A DNA stretch of 64,000 bases, from the NCBI GenBank assembly GCA_037447655.1, contig JBBHKE010001544.1, positions 129,719-193,718 on the forward strand, given 5' to 3'. Position 1 is the stretch's first letter; the number at the start of each line of letters is the position of its first letter. A program made the translations under genes and the position numbers. The notes under the pieces are model-generated. The model made no database searches and was not told the DNA's origin. It worked only from the letters and a program-made list of their open reading frames with translations. The DNA is from Zygnema cylindricum (taxonomy: Eukaryota > Streptophyta > Zygnematophyceae > Zygnematales > Zygnemataceae). Of the stretch, positions 10,681 to 21,348 are shown piece by piece.

Positions 10681-11868
10681 TTGGATATTAAGAGCTACCT
10701 ACCTTCAAGCTCCTCAGTTGTTAGCGATACAGGCAACTTTGCAGCTTGAGGGGGAGAGGGAAACGAGAAAAATTCACATTTCATCACTCCATGTTTTATC
10801 AGTGTGGGGGGGCAGCGGCTCAGATGGCGACACCTTAGCGAAAATTGTCAGCAATAGTGTCCTAGTCGGAGGGGTAGGGGTAGATCCAGTGGTAGGATTT
10901 GAATACGACATTAACCTCTGGGGTAGACCGCTGGAAGCTTGGGCTGCTGTTAAGCCGGGGAAAATGGATTCGACCTTAGGGGAGCTATTGAATCTTGAGC
11001 AAAAGGCAGGGCTCTCCAAACTTTTGGCCAAAAACAAGCAGGTGTTCTCATGGTCAGAAACAGATGTCGTTATTTACAAAGAGACACCTTTCCGAATTGA
11101 TTTGATAGATGAGACGGCTACTGTTTGGCAGAAGCAGTATCCTCTCAGCTTCAAAGAGAAGAAATTCATCACGGCTAAAGTCCAGACCTTGGTGGAAGCT
11201 GGATTGGTTTAGGAAAGTACAAGACTTCATTGGTTTGCTTCCTCGACAATTCTCCCTCCCAAGAAGGACTTGTAGACTATAGATTTTGCGATGTGTGGAG
11301 ATTATCGCATGCTGAACACAGATACCATCTCTGACTGGTATTCGATGTTGACCCCGGAGGAGATATTCAATCATCTTGCTCGAGCCACTATCAACTCGAC
11401 TCTAGATATAAAGAATGGTTTCCACCAGATTGCCATGGAACCGAATCACAAGGAGAGAACGACATTTTGGGTAGGTTCTTGATTTTATGAATGGATTTAC
11501 ATCCCATTCGGGCTAAAAAATCCACTAGCCTAATTCCAACGGGCAATGGACGAAGCGCTCCGAGGAATTAATTGTGCCCGGTGTTATATTTTTTATGTGA
11601 TCATATTCTCAAAGACTTTTGAGAAACACCTGAGCATGTCTAGATTGTTGTCGGGCACTCCAAGCAACGGGCTTGAAATGTCACCCGTGCAAAGGTATTT
11701 TTTGGGTATACAAAATCATTTACCTCGGACATGAGGTGACTCTTGAGACTATGGGTCCCCACATGGTCAAGGTGGCTACCCTTGACGCCTTTCCCCCACC
11801 GCATGACATCTCGACCCTCGATCATAGGGTCTGGCCAACTACTATTGACGGTTTATCCCCGAGTTCAG
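10652..11868 (+). pseudogene. Ty3/gypsy reverse transcriptase of the DNMT-bearing relic
   Basis: A linker (10652-11000) leads into the pre-palm segment LLNLEQKAGLSKLL. The palm follows: MCGDYRMLNTDT near 11291, TLDIKNGFHQIAME near 11400 and YIPFGLKNPLA near 11496. The catalytic Y-x-D-D position reads CYIFYVIIFS near 11580, so both aspartates are lost. A connection region, IYLGHEVTLE near 11720, and an ANYY-RFIPEF remnant just before 11868 place the break at the start of the thumb/connection. In-frame stops occur, for example, at 11210-11212 and 11480-11482. RNase H and integrase are missing. Confidence 0.88.
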
Positions 11869-12189
11869 TGTAGAAATTAATAGTTTTTAAGTATTTTCTA
11901 GGTCTGAATAGAAATAAAGAAGCCTAGGCTTTCTACCTCTAACTTCTCTCTCCATTTCTCAAACTTGTCGCAGTCAATGAGAAATTGGAGAGGGAGCTAG
12001 AGCCATGGCTACCTAGGCTATCGAGAGGTTTACGGGAAATTTATATTAGTTAAAGGGTTTATTTTATCTAAAAGGTATATGCCGGCCACAGGGTTTGATC
12101 CCTGTACCTACCGGCCGGCAGACAGTAGATAGCCGGTAGCCTTAGCCGTTAAGTCTAGAAGTAGTCTTACATAGTATATGGTACGATAA
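11869..12189 (+). repeat. 5' fragment of a TGTTGA-family LTR
   Basis: The first ~320 bp of an LTR related to those of copia A and B, starting TGTAGAAATTAATAG. It keeps the GTATTTTCTAGGTCTGAATAG block, the GAGCCATGGCTACCT block and the internal hairpin. It ends abruptly where a second LTR begins at 12190. Confidence 0.7.
12080..12120. other. tRNA T-arm-like hairpin with covariant stem
   Basis: TGCCGGCC (12080-12087) pairs perfectly with GGCCGGCA (12113-12120), enclosing CAGGGTTTGATCCCTG, which is itself a hairpin. The outer stem sequence differs completely from TTGACGGAC in the sister LTRs while keeping its pairing, a compensatory pattern. Confidence 0.6.
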
Positions 12190-12506
12190 TGTAAAAGAGG
12201 CACGTTACACCACAACACGTACAGTGCACAGCGGAAAACACCAAGGATCTTCCCGTAGCAACAGCAGGAATACACAGAACTTACAGACAAGGCTCAGCTT
12301 TCTTACTTGAGAGAGAGAGTACAAGGTTGCGCTAGCTGTGTAGGTCTACTCCAGGTGTCCCATTCACTAGGTCTACTCGCCTATTTAAACTAGCTAACCG
12401 CTAGTCAACCTAGTACTATACAGCTGTACACGTGGGCCTTCGCGGCCAACCGAGATCTATCCAACACTTCCTTCTAGAACTATACAGTTCCATCTACATT
12501 CTGCGG
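12190..12506 (-). repeat. Partial LTR of the chromovirus family, cut by gap
   Basis: Begins TGTAAAAGAGGCA on the plus strand and follows the sequence of the chromovirus LTRs at 23440 and 40323 (CCGTAGCAACAGCAGGA, then CTAGTCAACCTAGTACT and CTAGAACTATAC blocks) until the N run at 12507. About 200 bp of the far end are missing. Confidence 0.8.
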
Positions 12507-12516
12507 NNNNNNNNNN
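12507..12516. other. Assembly gap (10 N)
   Basis: The LTR to the left does not continue to the right, so this join is a scaffold link of unknown length. Confidence 0.95.
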
Positions 12517-12568
12517 CGCTACGCCTTCCGGTAGCACTTGTTCCTCTCTAAGGGCGGCTGGTCCATCT

Positions 12569-12839
12569 GGTCGGCGGGAATCTCTCCTTGTTCACGATGG
12601 CCTTCCGCATCGCCCACAGCGCCGCCGCTGCAGCATCCGCACCGACAGGGGCCGCACGCGAGCCAATCAGAGCGAGGACTCACACGTGTGAACGTAGAGA
12701 GGGAGAACGAGCTGTGCGAAAGGGTGAGCGGGGAGGGAGGGAGCTTACCGTCTCCTGCATGAATGGATGCAACCAGGGTGGGTGCCACGTGGAGGAAGAA
12801 AAGCAGTATGATGCTCATCATGGTCATGGCGACGGCCAT
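12569..12839 (-). CDS. Possible two-exon small secreted or membrane protein
   Basis: On the minus strand an ATG at 12839-12837 opens a hydrophobic N-terminus (MMSIILLFFLHVAPTLVAS core) typical of a signal peptide, ending at a clear donor G|GTAAGC (12749/12748). A candidate acceptor TGCTGCAG before about 12627 would continue in frame as AAALWAMRKAIVNKERF and end at a TAG near 12569, giving a protein of about 55 residues. The acceptor lacks a strong pyrimidine tract and I do not recognise the family. Alternatively this is only the first exon of a longer gene whose remainder lies beyond the gap. The codon use is GC-rich, unlike the neighbouring repeats. Confidence 0.3.
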
Positions 12840-12893
12840 GGCTGAGCACTCGCCACGTAAGAAGGTTTGTTTAGAAAAAAAAGACACGGGCAC

Positions 12894-13755
12894 GTGACAG
12901 ATTCTTCTACTAAGGACGGTTCTAGAAGATAGAGAAGGGCTTTGACTTGAGAAATCCGTTGCAACGAATCTTTAAATGTCTTAAAAAGGACTGAATGAAG
13001 CCATCTGTACTTTGTACGATTCACATAAAACGGTCCACTTCTATTTGTCGGTCTTTGCGGTCTTGCTTACCACCCAAAATATAATTTTCCGTATAATTTG
13101 TCCAGTTACATTTGTCGGTTAAATGACAACCGTACATGTTTGTTTCGACGCCTTTCAAATGCTGACGAGGTGGATTAGTGACGTGTTGGTGTACTTTTTT
13201 TTTGTACTTTGAGAGGCATATGAGGCCGTACTGTCAAAGTCTAGGCCAATCTTGCCTAATATACAACTGTACGGGCTAAAGGAACAGAGTTTGATTGGTT
13301 TAAATAATTGTCTTATAGGAGAAAAGTGGAATGCGGATAGTACGGTACGGTCGGCAAAGCGTACGATGATTACTGTGCGAATGTGGCGGAAATGGATTCG
13401 AAAAGTTTTGACTCGTACGGTATTTGTACAATTTTATTTCGTATCGCCGTTTCAGTACATGCTGATTGTGTCGCGTTGAGAGCGATGGACTACAGTCGTG
13501 GACGCTCCACGTGGCGGTCATTTCTCGATATGAGTCTACACTTGCTGACTGTCAAAGCGTTCATTCCAAGAGTGCCGATGGCTCCTGTACGGCAAGAAGT
13601 ACGTTTTAGTGTGATTCACTTGACGCCGTAATTAGCGTGAGAATCTACGAATTTCCTTCCAGCGGTCTTCCAGAAGCTTCGGCCATGGCTTCCGGCTAAT
13701 GTTTTTGACCTTCTCTTCGCATATCCGGCGCCAAATTCGGCGTGCGGGTAGTCTA
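12894..13755. other. Intergenic stretch, nothing identified
   Basis: No convincing coding sequence. The stretch is notable for repeated GTAC/CGTACGG words between 13120 and 13620. On the minus strand, 13632-13841 has a short open stretch with WPKLLEDRWKEIRRF that resembles a DNA-binding helix but cannot be assigned. Confidence 0.5.
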
Positions 13756-16700
13756 ATTCGTGCCATTTGACCAACACATTCCATAAATTGCGTGCGTTGG
13801 TTCGCGCCACTCATTTTTGATAAATGTACATTTACAAACACTTTTCCGTACGTTCACTACCCCAATCCGGGAATCCATTCGAACCTCCACAGTAAATCCA
13901 ATTTGTACTTACACACTAAAATCACGTTAAGTACAAATGAAGCATCGCGTACAAATGAAACTTCGCGTACGCACGAAACTAACTTTTCAAAAACAACACT
14001 CCCCCGAAAATTTAGATTCGTGCATCCATGACGTCACGTCATCATCTGTCACACTCAATGGAACTACGCCATCAGCTGTCACCAATGTCACCTCCAGCTG
14101 CCTCCTCCTCCATCTGAATTCGTCAACTGCCTCTAGCATCTAAATCGCCCTTGCTACACCACTGCTTGCGCTTTCGGATCTCTCTCCCCCAAACATCGAA
14201 ACTCCACCTTCCACATCTTTCCACCAAATGGTAAAACTCCACTTTCCTGTCTTTCCCACCAAATATCAAAATTTCCACATTTCGAAATGCTTCACCAAAA
14301 ATAAATATGTAATTTCCAAAAATAAAATATCCTTTCTCAAAATAAATCATTTTCATTGAGGGAAGACATTTCGGCACTGTCACTAAGTTAACCCTTGGGG
14401 CGATGCAAGATTAAACTCGACACATACCAACACTATGATAAGGTCGATCTCATGGGTACACTGACACCATTACTGTAAAACAACCAGCAAGAACAAAATT
14501 AACCCGCTACAATGCGTGTGACACAAACCTATCTCGACTTATCCTAACATATGATAGATGGGGTGTTGGCCCATAACCTGTTGTTCTTTGGTCTAAAATA
14601 GACCACAGAAGCAACCTAAACTATCATGCAAAAAACTAAGCAAAGCTAGGCCAATGAACAGTCATTTGAAATGCATCCTCCATATGCGTACAAAGACGTA
14701 AGAAACAACATTTAGGGATCCGTGAAAATCACAACTCACCCTAAGACAATGCGTACACAGACGCAAAAAAATGCATACACAGATGCATTAAACAACAACT
14801 AGGGTTTCATAGAATAATCAACATAAATAAACCCTATGACAACAACTAAGATTTGATGAAATAATCAACATAAACAAACCTCAAGACAAATGCATTAACA
14901 ATGCATAACAAACAAGCATATAAATAATAACACATGAATGCATCACACATAAACAAATGTATAAACAAATAATCAATTTATCACTCAAAGTGCATGACCT
15001 AATCGACAACCCTAAAATACTACATCTTTGGTCCCCACTTTACTAACCAACATTGATGATTAATTCCTAATAAAGCTCATTCCTATATATACACTTGTGA
15101 GCTGTCAACGAATCCACTAAGTGTCAAAATAACCAACATAAATTACGTAACTGTCATTAAGTCTTATTTAACCATAATAGCCCATTTCTAAGAATAAATT
15201 AATCGTAAGCGTACACGTGAAAGTCTAGCAATCGTAAGAGTACACTTGTCGCAAATATGACACTAAACACACATAAATTAAAGTGTCGAAACCCTAAGTA
15301 TTCACGTAAATAGAAACTGTCATATTCTACACTAATTTATTACTACGCATAAGACAAAACATTGTTTTACCAAATATTTACAAGGACACACAATCTCACA
15401 AAATCGTATGGTGAGTCATGGTCAATAAGTCAAGAGGACTTCTCGAATTTGGTCAAAGCATCCGGAGCGTCCAAAAATACACATCGTGTGATTGTCGCGA
15501 TTTCGCATCCCCATTTGGTGGAAAATATTTGCGACCATTTTCTGCCGTCCGTTGCTCGTATTCGGCACCCTTGATGTCGTGCCGCGTGGTCCCAAATATA
15601 AAGTACAGCTGTCCAAAATTTATGCTCCGTATCGGTGACGTCCTTTTTCGTAAATTCCGCCTGTCGCGTCATGTTTCTTCCATGCGGCGTACCTTTTTAC
15701 ACAATTTGAATTTCATTCGGATCGATTCGCGATCCGCCAACCATTTGACTTATGCGAACCTTACTTTTACATATGTTTGTTCGCGTCACTTAAATTTAAT
15801 TCCGTACGTTTCAAAACAATTCGTGCCATTTGACCAACACGTTCCATAAATTGCGTGCGTTGGTTCGCGCCACTCATTTTTGATAAATGTACATTTACAA
15901 ACACTTTTCCGTACGTTCACTCCCCCAATCCGGGAATCAATTCGAACCTCCACAGTAAATCCAATTTGTACTTACGCACTAAAATCACGTCAAGTACAAA
16001 TGAAGCATCGAGTACGCATGAAACTTCGCGTACGCACGAAACTAACTTTTCAAAAACAACACTCCCCAAAAAATGTAGTTTCGTGCATCCATGACGTCAC
16101 GTCATCATCTGTCACACTCAATGGAACTACGCCATCAGTTGTCACCAATGTCACCTCCAGCTGCCTCCTCCTCTATCTAAATTTGTCAACTGCCTCTACC
16201 ATCTAAATCGCTCTTGCTACACCACTACTTGCGCTTTCGGATCTCTCTCCCCTAAACGTCGAACTCCACCTCAAGAACAAAATTAACACGCTACAATGCG
16301 TGTGACACAAACCTTTCTCGACTTAACCTAACATATGATAGATGGGGTGTGGGCCTTTAACCTGTTGTTCTTTGGTCTAAAATAGACCGCACAAGCGACC
16401 CAAACTATCATGCAAGAACCTAAGCAAAGCTAGGCCAATGAACCATTCGAACCTCCACAGTAAATCCAATTTGTACTTATGCACTAAAATCACGTCAAGT
16501 ACAAATGAAGCATCGCGTACACATGAAACTTCGCGTTCGCACGAAACTAACTTTTAAAAATTAACACTCCCCCGAAAATTTAGATTCGTGCATCCATGAC
16601 GTCACGTCATCATCTGTCACACTCCATGGAACTAGGCCATCAGCTGTCACTAATGTCACCTCCAGCGGCCTCCTCCTCCATCTGAATCTGTCATCTGCCT

Positions 16701-18629
16701 CCACCATCTAAATCGCCCTTGCTACACCACTACTTGCGCTTTCGGATCTCTCTCCCCCAAACGTCGAAACTCCACCTTCCACATCTTTCCACCAAATGGT
16801 AAAACTCCACTTTCCTGTCTTTTCCACCAAATATCAAATTTCCACATTTCGAAATGCTTCACCAAAAATAAATATGTATTTTCCAAAAATAAAATATCCT
16901 TTCTCAAAATAAATCATTTTCATTGAGGGAAGACATTTCGGCACTGTCACTAAGTTAACCCTTGGGGCGATGCAAGATTAAACTCGACACATACCAACAC
17001 TATGATTAAGGTCGATCTCATGGGTACACAGACACCATTACTGCAATACAACCAGCAAGAACAAAATTAACCCGCTACAATGCGTGTGACACAAACCTAT
17101 CTCGACTTAACCTAACATATGATAGATGGGGTGTGGGCCCTTAACCTGTTGTTCTTTGGTCTAAAATAGACTGCAGAAGGGACCCAAACTATCATGCAAG
17201 AACCTAAGCAAAGCTAGGCCAATGAACAGTCATTTGAAATGCATCCTCCATATGCGTATACAGATGCAAGAAACAACATTTAGGGATCGGTGAAAATCAC
17301 AACTCACCCTAAGACAATGCGTACACCGACGCAACAAAATGCATACACAGATGCATTAAAGAACAACTAGGGTTTCATGGAATAATCAACATAAATAAAC
17401 CCTATGACAACAACTAAGATTTGATGGAATAATAAACATAAACAAACGTTAGGACAAATGCATTAACAATGCATAAGAAACAAGCATATAAATAATAACA
17501 CATGAATGCATCACACATAAACAAATGTATAAACAAATAATCAATTTATCACTCAAAGTGCATGACCTAATCGACAACCCTAAAATACTACATCTTTGGT
17601 CCCCACTTTATTAACCAGCATTGATGATTAATTCTTAATAAAGCTCATTCCTATATATACACTTGTGAGCTGTCAACGAATCACTAAGTGTCAAAATAAC
17701 CAACATAAATTACGTAATTGTCATTAAGTCCTATTTAACCATAATAGCCCATTGCTAAGAATAAATTAATCGTAAGCGTACATCTGAAAGTCTAGCAATC
17801 ATAAGAGTATATTTGTCACAAATATGACACTAAACGCACATAAATTAAAGTGTCGAAACCCTAAGTATTCACGTAAATAGAAACTGTCATATTCTACACT
17901 AATTTATTAATACGCATAAGACAATACATTGTTTTACCAAATATTTACAAGGACACACAATCTCACAAAATCGTATGGTGAGTCATAGTTAATAAGTCAA
18001 GAGGACTTCTTGAATTTCGTCAGAGCATCCGGAGCGTCCAAAAATATACATCGTGTGATTGACGCGATTTCGCGTTCCCATTTGGTGGAAAATAACTACG
18101 ACCATTTTCCGCCGTTCGTTGCTCGTATTCGGCACCCTTGATGTCGTGCCGCGTGGTCCCAAATATAAAGTACAGCTATCCAAAATTGATGCTCTGTATC
18201 GGTGACGTCCTTTTTCGTAAATTCCGCCTATCGCGTCATGTTTCGTACGTGCGGCGTACCTTTTTACACAATTTGAATTTCATTCGGATCGATTCGCGAT
18301 CTGGCGTCTATTTGACTGACGCGAACCGTACTTTTACATATGTTTGTTCGCGTCACTTCAATTTAATTCCGTACGTTTAAAAACAATTCGTGCCATTTGA
18401 CCAACACATTCCATAAATTGCGTGCGTTGGTTTGCGCCACTCATTTTTGATAAATGTACATTTACAAACACTTTTCCGTACGTTCACTCCCCCAATCCGC
18501 GAATCAATTCGAACCTCCACAGTAAATCCAATTTGTACTTACGCACTAAAATCACGTCAACAACAAATGAAGCATCGCGTACGCATGAAACTTTGCGTAT
18601 GTACGAAACTAACTTTTCAAAAACAACAA
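13756..18629. repeat. Tandemly duplicated 2.0-2.6 kb repeat of unknown class
   Basis: Three copies of the same start (AATTCGTGCCATTTGACC) lie at about 13756, 15819 and 18386, so the first unit is about 2063 bp and the second about 2567 bp. The second unit has an extra inner duplication: sequence like 14488-14660 recurs at 16272-16442, then the unit restarts from a point equivalent to about 13868. The third unit is cut by a copia fragment near 18630. On the minus strand each unit begins with an ATG reading MSGANQRTQFME, and 15430-15672 encodes an open segment (WTAVLYIWDHAARHQGC core) of unknown family. Copies are clearly alike but with scattered differences. It could be a non-autonomous element array or a local segmental duplication. 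Confidence 0.75.
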
Positions 18630-19334
18630 GAAGCTTAGTATATTTCATGAATTGTACCCGTCTTGACATTACTCCAGCAGTTGGGGTACTGAGCACAAGT
18701 CTAGAGAATCCGAGAAAATCTGATTTTGATGCAGGAAGGAGAGTCTTAAGATATTAAGCAAGAACCAAAGACCTCAAACTCACACTAGGCGAAGGAAAAG
18801 TAAAACTGCAAATGTGGAGTGATGCAAGCTATGGCGACATGCCAAGCCGGAAGTCCACCACGGGATTCGTTCTACAAATTGGGAACAGGACTTGTTGTTG
18901 GAGCAGCAAACTTCAAAAGGTTAGAGCACAGTGGATAATCGAGTCAGAATATATGGCAGCAAGCTCGGCCCTCAAAGAACTCATATGGGTAAAATCCATG
19001 TTATTAGAACTAAGATACATGCAGGTTGATCCATAGGTGATTTGTTATGACAACCAGGCTCTTATTGCCATTGCATCTAACACGAGTCATCACTTCAAAA
19101 GGAAGCACATGGATGTAAGATTACACTTTGTAAGAGAAAAAGTGTTCTCTACAGTGATTTAATTATGTTATTTGCCAGACGCAAAAATGGTTGTTGATAT
19201 GCTCACTAAAGCCCTTCTTGCACCTACACTAAAGAATTGTTGGGACGAAGTGGGATTAAGTGAATAGTTGAATTGCTGCACTGCTATACTGCCACGCTGC
19301 GATAAGTCCAACATTAAGATGTACTGGGAAAGGG
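18630..19334 (+). pseudogene. Ty1/copia RNase H remnant (element E)
   Basis: Conceptual translation gives the copia RT end and RNase H: VYFMNCTRLDI near 18640, VLRY at 18750, MWSDASYGDMPSRKSTTG near 18810-18865 and ESEYMAASSALKELIW near 18940. KMVVDMLTKAL near 19185 closes the domain. The catalytic Asp (WSDAS) and Glu (SEYMA) are present. Stops at about 18757, 19034 and 19160 break it. It begins abruptly inside the duplicated repeat. A purine-rich tract, GGGAAAGGG at 19326-19334, directly precedes the LTR. Confidence 0.88.
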
Positions 19335-20130
19335 TGACTTGCTAATTGCTATATTACTATGCTGCGATGCTGCGCTAGTTTGTCATCGCAACTGTGCCGG
19401 TATATTGAGTCTAAAGCTTTAAGGGAGTTTTGTTTTTGGAAAGCTTTTAGTTTTTGTAAATTAGTAGGACGGTAGAAAGACAGTAATTTGTAACGTAAGG
19501 ACATGCGTCATCACTTGAGTGCAGTACAGGACAACGCAACTACTATGCAAGTAAAGCAACACAGCAGCGCAACTGCTATGTAGACAGAGCAGCGCAACAA
19601 TAGAGCAACGCAACAGCGTAGCTGCTATGTAGAAAGAGCAGCGCATCAACAGAGCAGCACAATAGCGCAGCTGCTATGTATACAGAGCAGCGTAGGAGCG
19701 AAGCTGCGACACAGACAGGACAACCCTGTTGCGGTTTCTTTGGATATAATCCGTACACACAACACAGCTACTGTTACCTTGGATATGATTCGATACAGAG
19801 CAACGCAGCTGGGACTGATATGAATCAAGTCAACGAACCTCAACTTAGTGGGTAACTCAGTGGTAGCTCAGTGGTACCTTAGTTGTAGCTCAGTGGTAGC
19901 TCAGTGGTAACTCAATGGTAGCTTGATAGATTAGTATTGCTTGGTACCTTAACGTACCTCTCAGGTACACTAGTATTGCCGGTACAACACTAGTATAAGA
20001 CTTAGGACTCAGAACACATGATGTATCCAACCTTCCAAGTAATAAAACTGCAAACAGTTTTTGTGAAATGTCTGAGTATTATATCTTGAGTGTTGTCAGG
20101 TTAATTGTACTGGAACTTTGGGAGTTGTCA
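19335..20130 (+). repeat. LTR of copia element E
   Basis: A 796-bp LTR with matching ends TGAC (19335) and GTCA (20130), placed between an RNase H end and a gag start. It contains repeated GCAGCGCAACA/GCTGCTATGTA words at 19500-19700 and tandem AGCTCAGTGGTA words at 19855-19920. Because pol lies on its left and gag on its right, it is a shared LTR between two head-to-tail copies. Confidence 0.7.
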
Positions 20131-20250
20131 GTGTTTATGCTGCTCTATACTTTGATAGAGCTTTTTGAAGTTTAGATGTGTGTATAAGATTTGGTGCGAA
20201 CTTGTCAAAAACTGTTTGGTAGGATTCTTGATAGCTTGTGAGAGTGTATT

Positions 20251-20345
20251 ATGTCTACTTCTATTACTACTGCTGCTCCTCCACCTGCACCGGTGGTTGT
20301 AGAACAACAGAATGTATCTCTTGCAAATTGCATAGTTGGAACTCG
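20251..20345 (+). pseudogene. Start of copia E gag (cut)
   Basis: An ATG at 20251 opens MSTSITTAAPPPAPVVVEQQ, an Ala/Pro-rich start typical of copia gag, 120 bp after the LTR end. The frame is lost about 20340, where minus-strand copia D sequence begins. It marks the second member of a head-to-tail pair. Confidence 0.4.
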
Positions 20346-20684
20346 TGAAGACGATGGTTTTATTAAACAATTTAAAATCATCATCTTCGCTCTCCTCCTC
20401 TTCCTCATAAAGTTTAGATTTCCCTTTCTTTTTCTTTATTTTCATAGAGTTATGTGAGTCTCCACTTACTCCTCCATCTCCATCATCTTCTTCTGTTTTG
20501 AGAAACTTTTGAAAGCGTTCAAACGTTCCTTCGTCCATCTTCACATTTTTCTCCCCCCATTCGTCATACTCATCATATTGTGTCCTTGTAACTCCTCCAC
20601 TAATTCCCCCACTAGCTTCCGCCGGGGTTTTCCCTTTCTCCGCCATACCGGCAAGTGTTGCAAGTAACCCGCTGTGATACCAAT
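20346..20684 (-). pseudogene. 5' end of minus-strand copia D: gag start and primer-binding site
   Basis: On the minus strand, a gag ATG at 20646 opens an acidic N-terminus (MAEKGKTPAEASGG, later YDEYDEWGEKNVK) and reaches SSNYAICK near 20310, the N-Y-A-x-W/C-K segment of copia gag. The frame is then lost. A primer-binding site for initiator tRNA-Met, TGGTATCACAGC on the minus strand, lies at 20671-20682, two bases inside the LTR boundary. Confidence 0.72.
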
Positions 20685-21236
20685 TGAAAGTTTACAAACC
20701 AAAATAAAATACACGCAACAATGGTGTTCCTCCAAAAGCATTCAATATATTAAGCACAATGCAAATACATTTTTCTTCCTTCCTTTTACTTTAGACCTTT
20801 CTACGCCTCCTTAACAAGCTACGCCTCCAAAAGATAATACTACTAAGAAGTCTCAACTAATATATATAGGTACACGACTAGAAACGCATAGGAATCAACG
20901 TGGTGAAATGAACGAATGATATGGTGAACCGACTTGAACAACACGGTACGACGAGGAAAGTCAACCGCGAACCAATTTGAATCACACGGTACGACTTGAA
21001 CTTACGTGAACCGAAACTACCAAGCAATTTCCACGTCCCTTCTATAGTACTATTCAAACATACGTGAAACGAAATGAACACTTAATTTATACGTCACTTC
21101 AAATATCCAGCGACGAAACTACTTCGTCGCTAACTTCTACGTCACTTCAAATATCTAGCGACGTGACTAATTTCGTCGCTAGTCGTCGCCACTTTAGCTA
21201 CGAGAGTATCTCGTCGCTAAGTAAGTGCTCAGTACA
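20685..21236 (-). repeat. LTR of copia D
   Basis: The LTR starts on the plus strand with TGAAAGTTTACAAACC just after the primer-binding site and runs to about 21236 (GTACA), where copia C sequence resumes. It holds tandem ACGTCACTTCAAATATC-AGCGACG words at 21090-21190. The right boundary is approximate because no second copy is present. Confidence 0.6.
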
Positions 21237-21348
21237 ATATCCTAACATGACGAGCCTGATCATACACTCGGTACAAATACCCCTTTGCACTATAATCAAC
21301 AAAAATTCCCGGCCAACACCTTGGGGCAAATTTCCCTTTCCTCTTGAT

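Larger units (their letters stand above)
8399..11868 (+). mobile_element. Ty3/gypsy relic encoding a DNMT3-like cytosine methyltransferase
   Basis: The left end is cut by copia A's 3' LTR and the right end by an LTR fragment beginning TGTAGAAATT at 11869. Reading rightward: gag-like coding, a retropepsin C-terminal remnant, a DNA (cytosine-5) methyltransferase domain with motifs in canonical (non-DRM) order, then a Ty3/gypsy reverse transcriptase. Frame 2 carries both the methyltransferase N-terminal half and the reverse transcriptase, as expected for one polyprotein. Stops and at least two frameshifts make it dead. Retrotransposon-borne methyltransferases are known from charophyte algae and dinoflagellates, which matches this arrangement. 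Confidence 0.8.

Noticed and set aside
676-11868. Frequent in-frame TAG/TAA at Gln positions might mean a reassigned genetic code, as in some ulvophyte algae.
   Set aside because: TGA also appears in frame, the intact host-like genes use TAA normally, and other decay (lost catalytic acids, frameshifts) accompanies the stops. Methyl-cytosine deamination explains it better.
13792-18638. Three similar plus-strand open frames (CTFTNTFPYVH core) at 13792, 15855 and 18422.
   Set aside because: They are the same repeat read three times, differ by frame-neutral changes only by chance, lack domain sense, and the third runs into copia RNase H.
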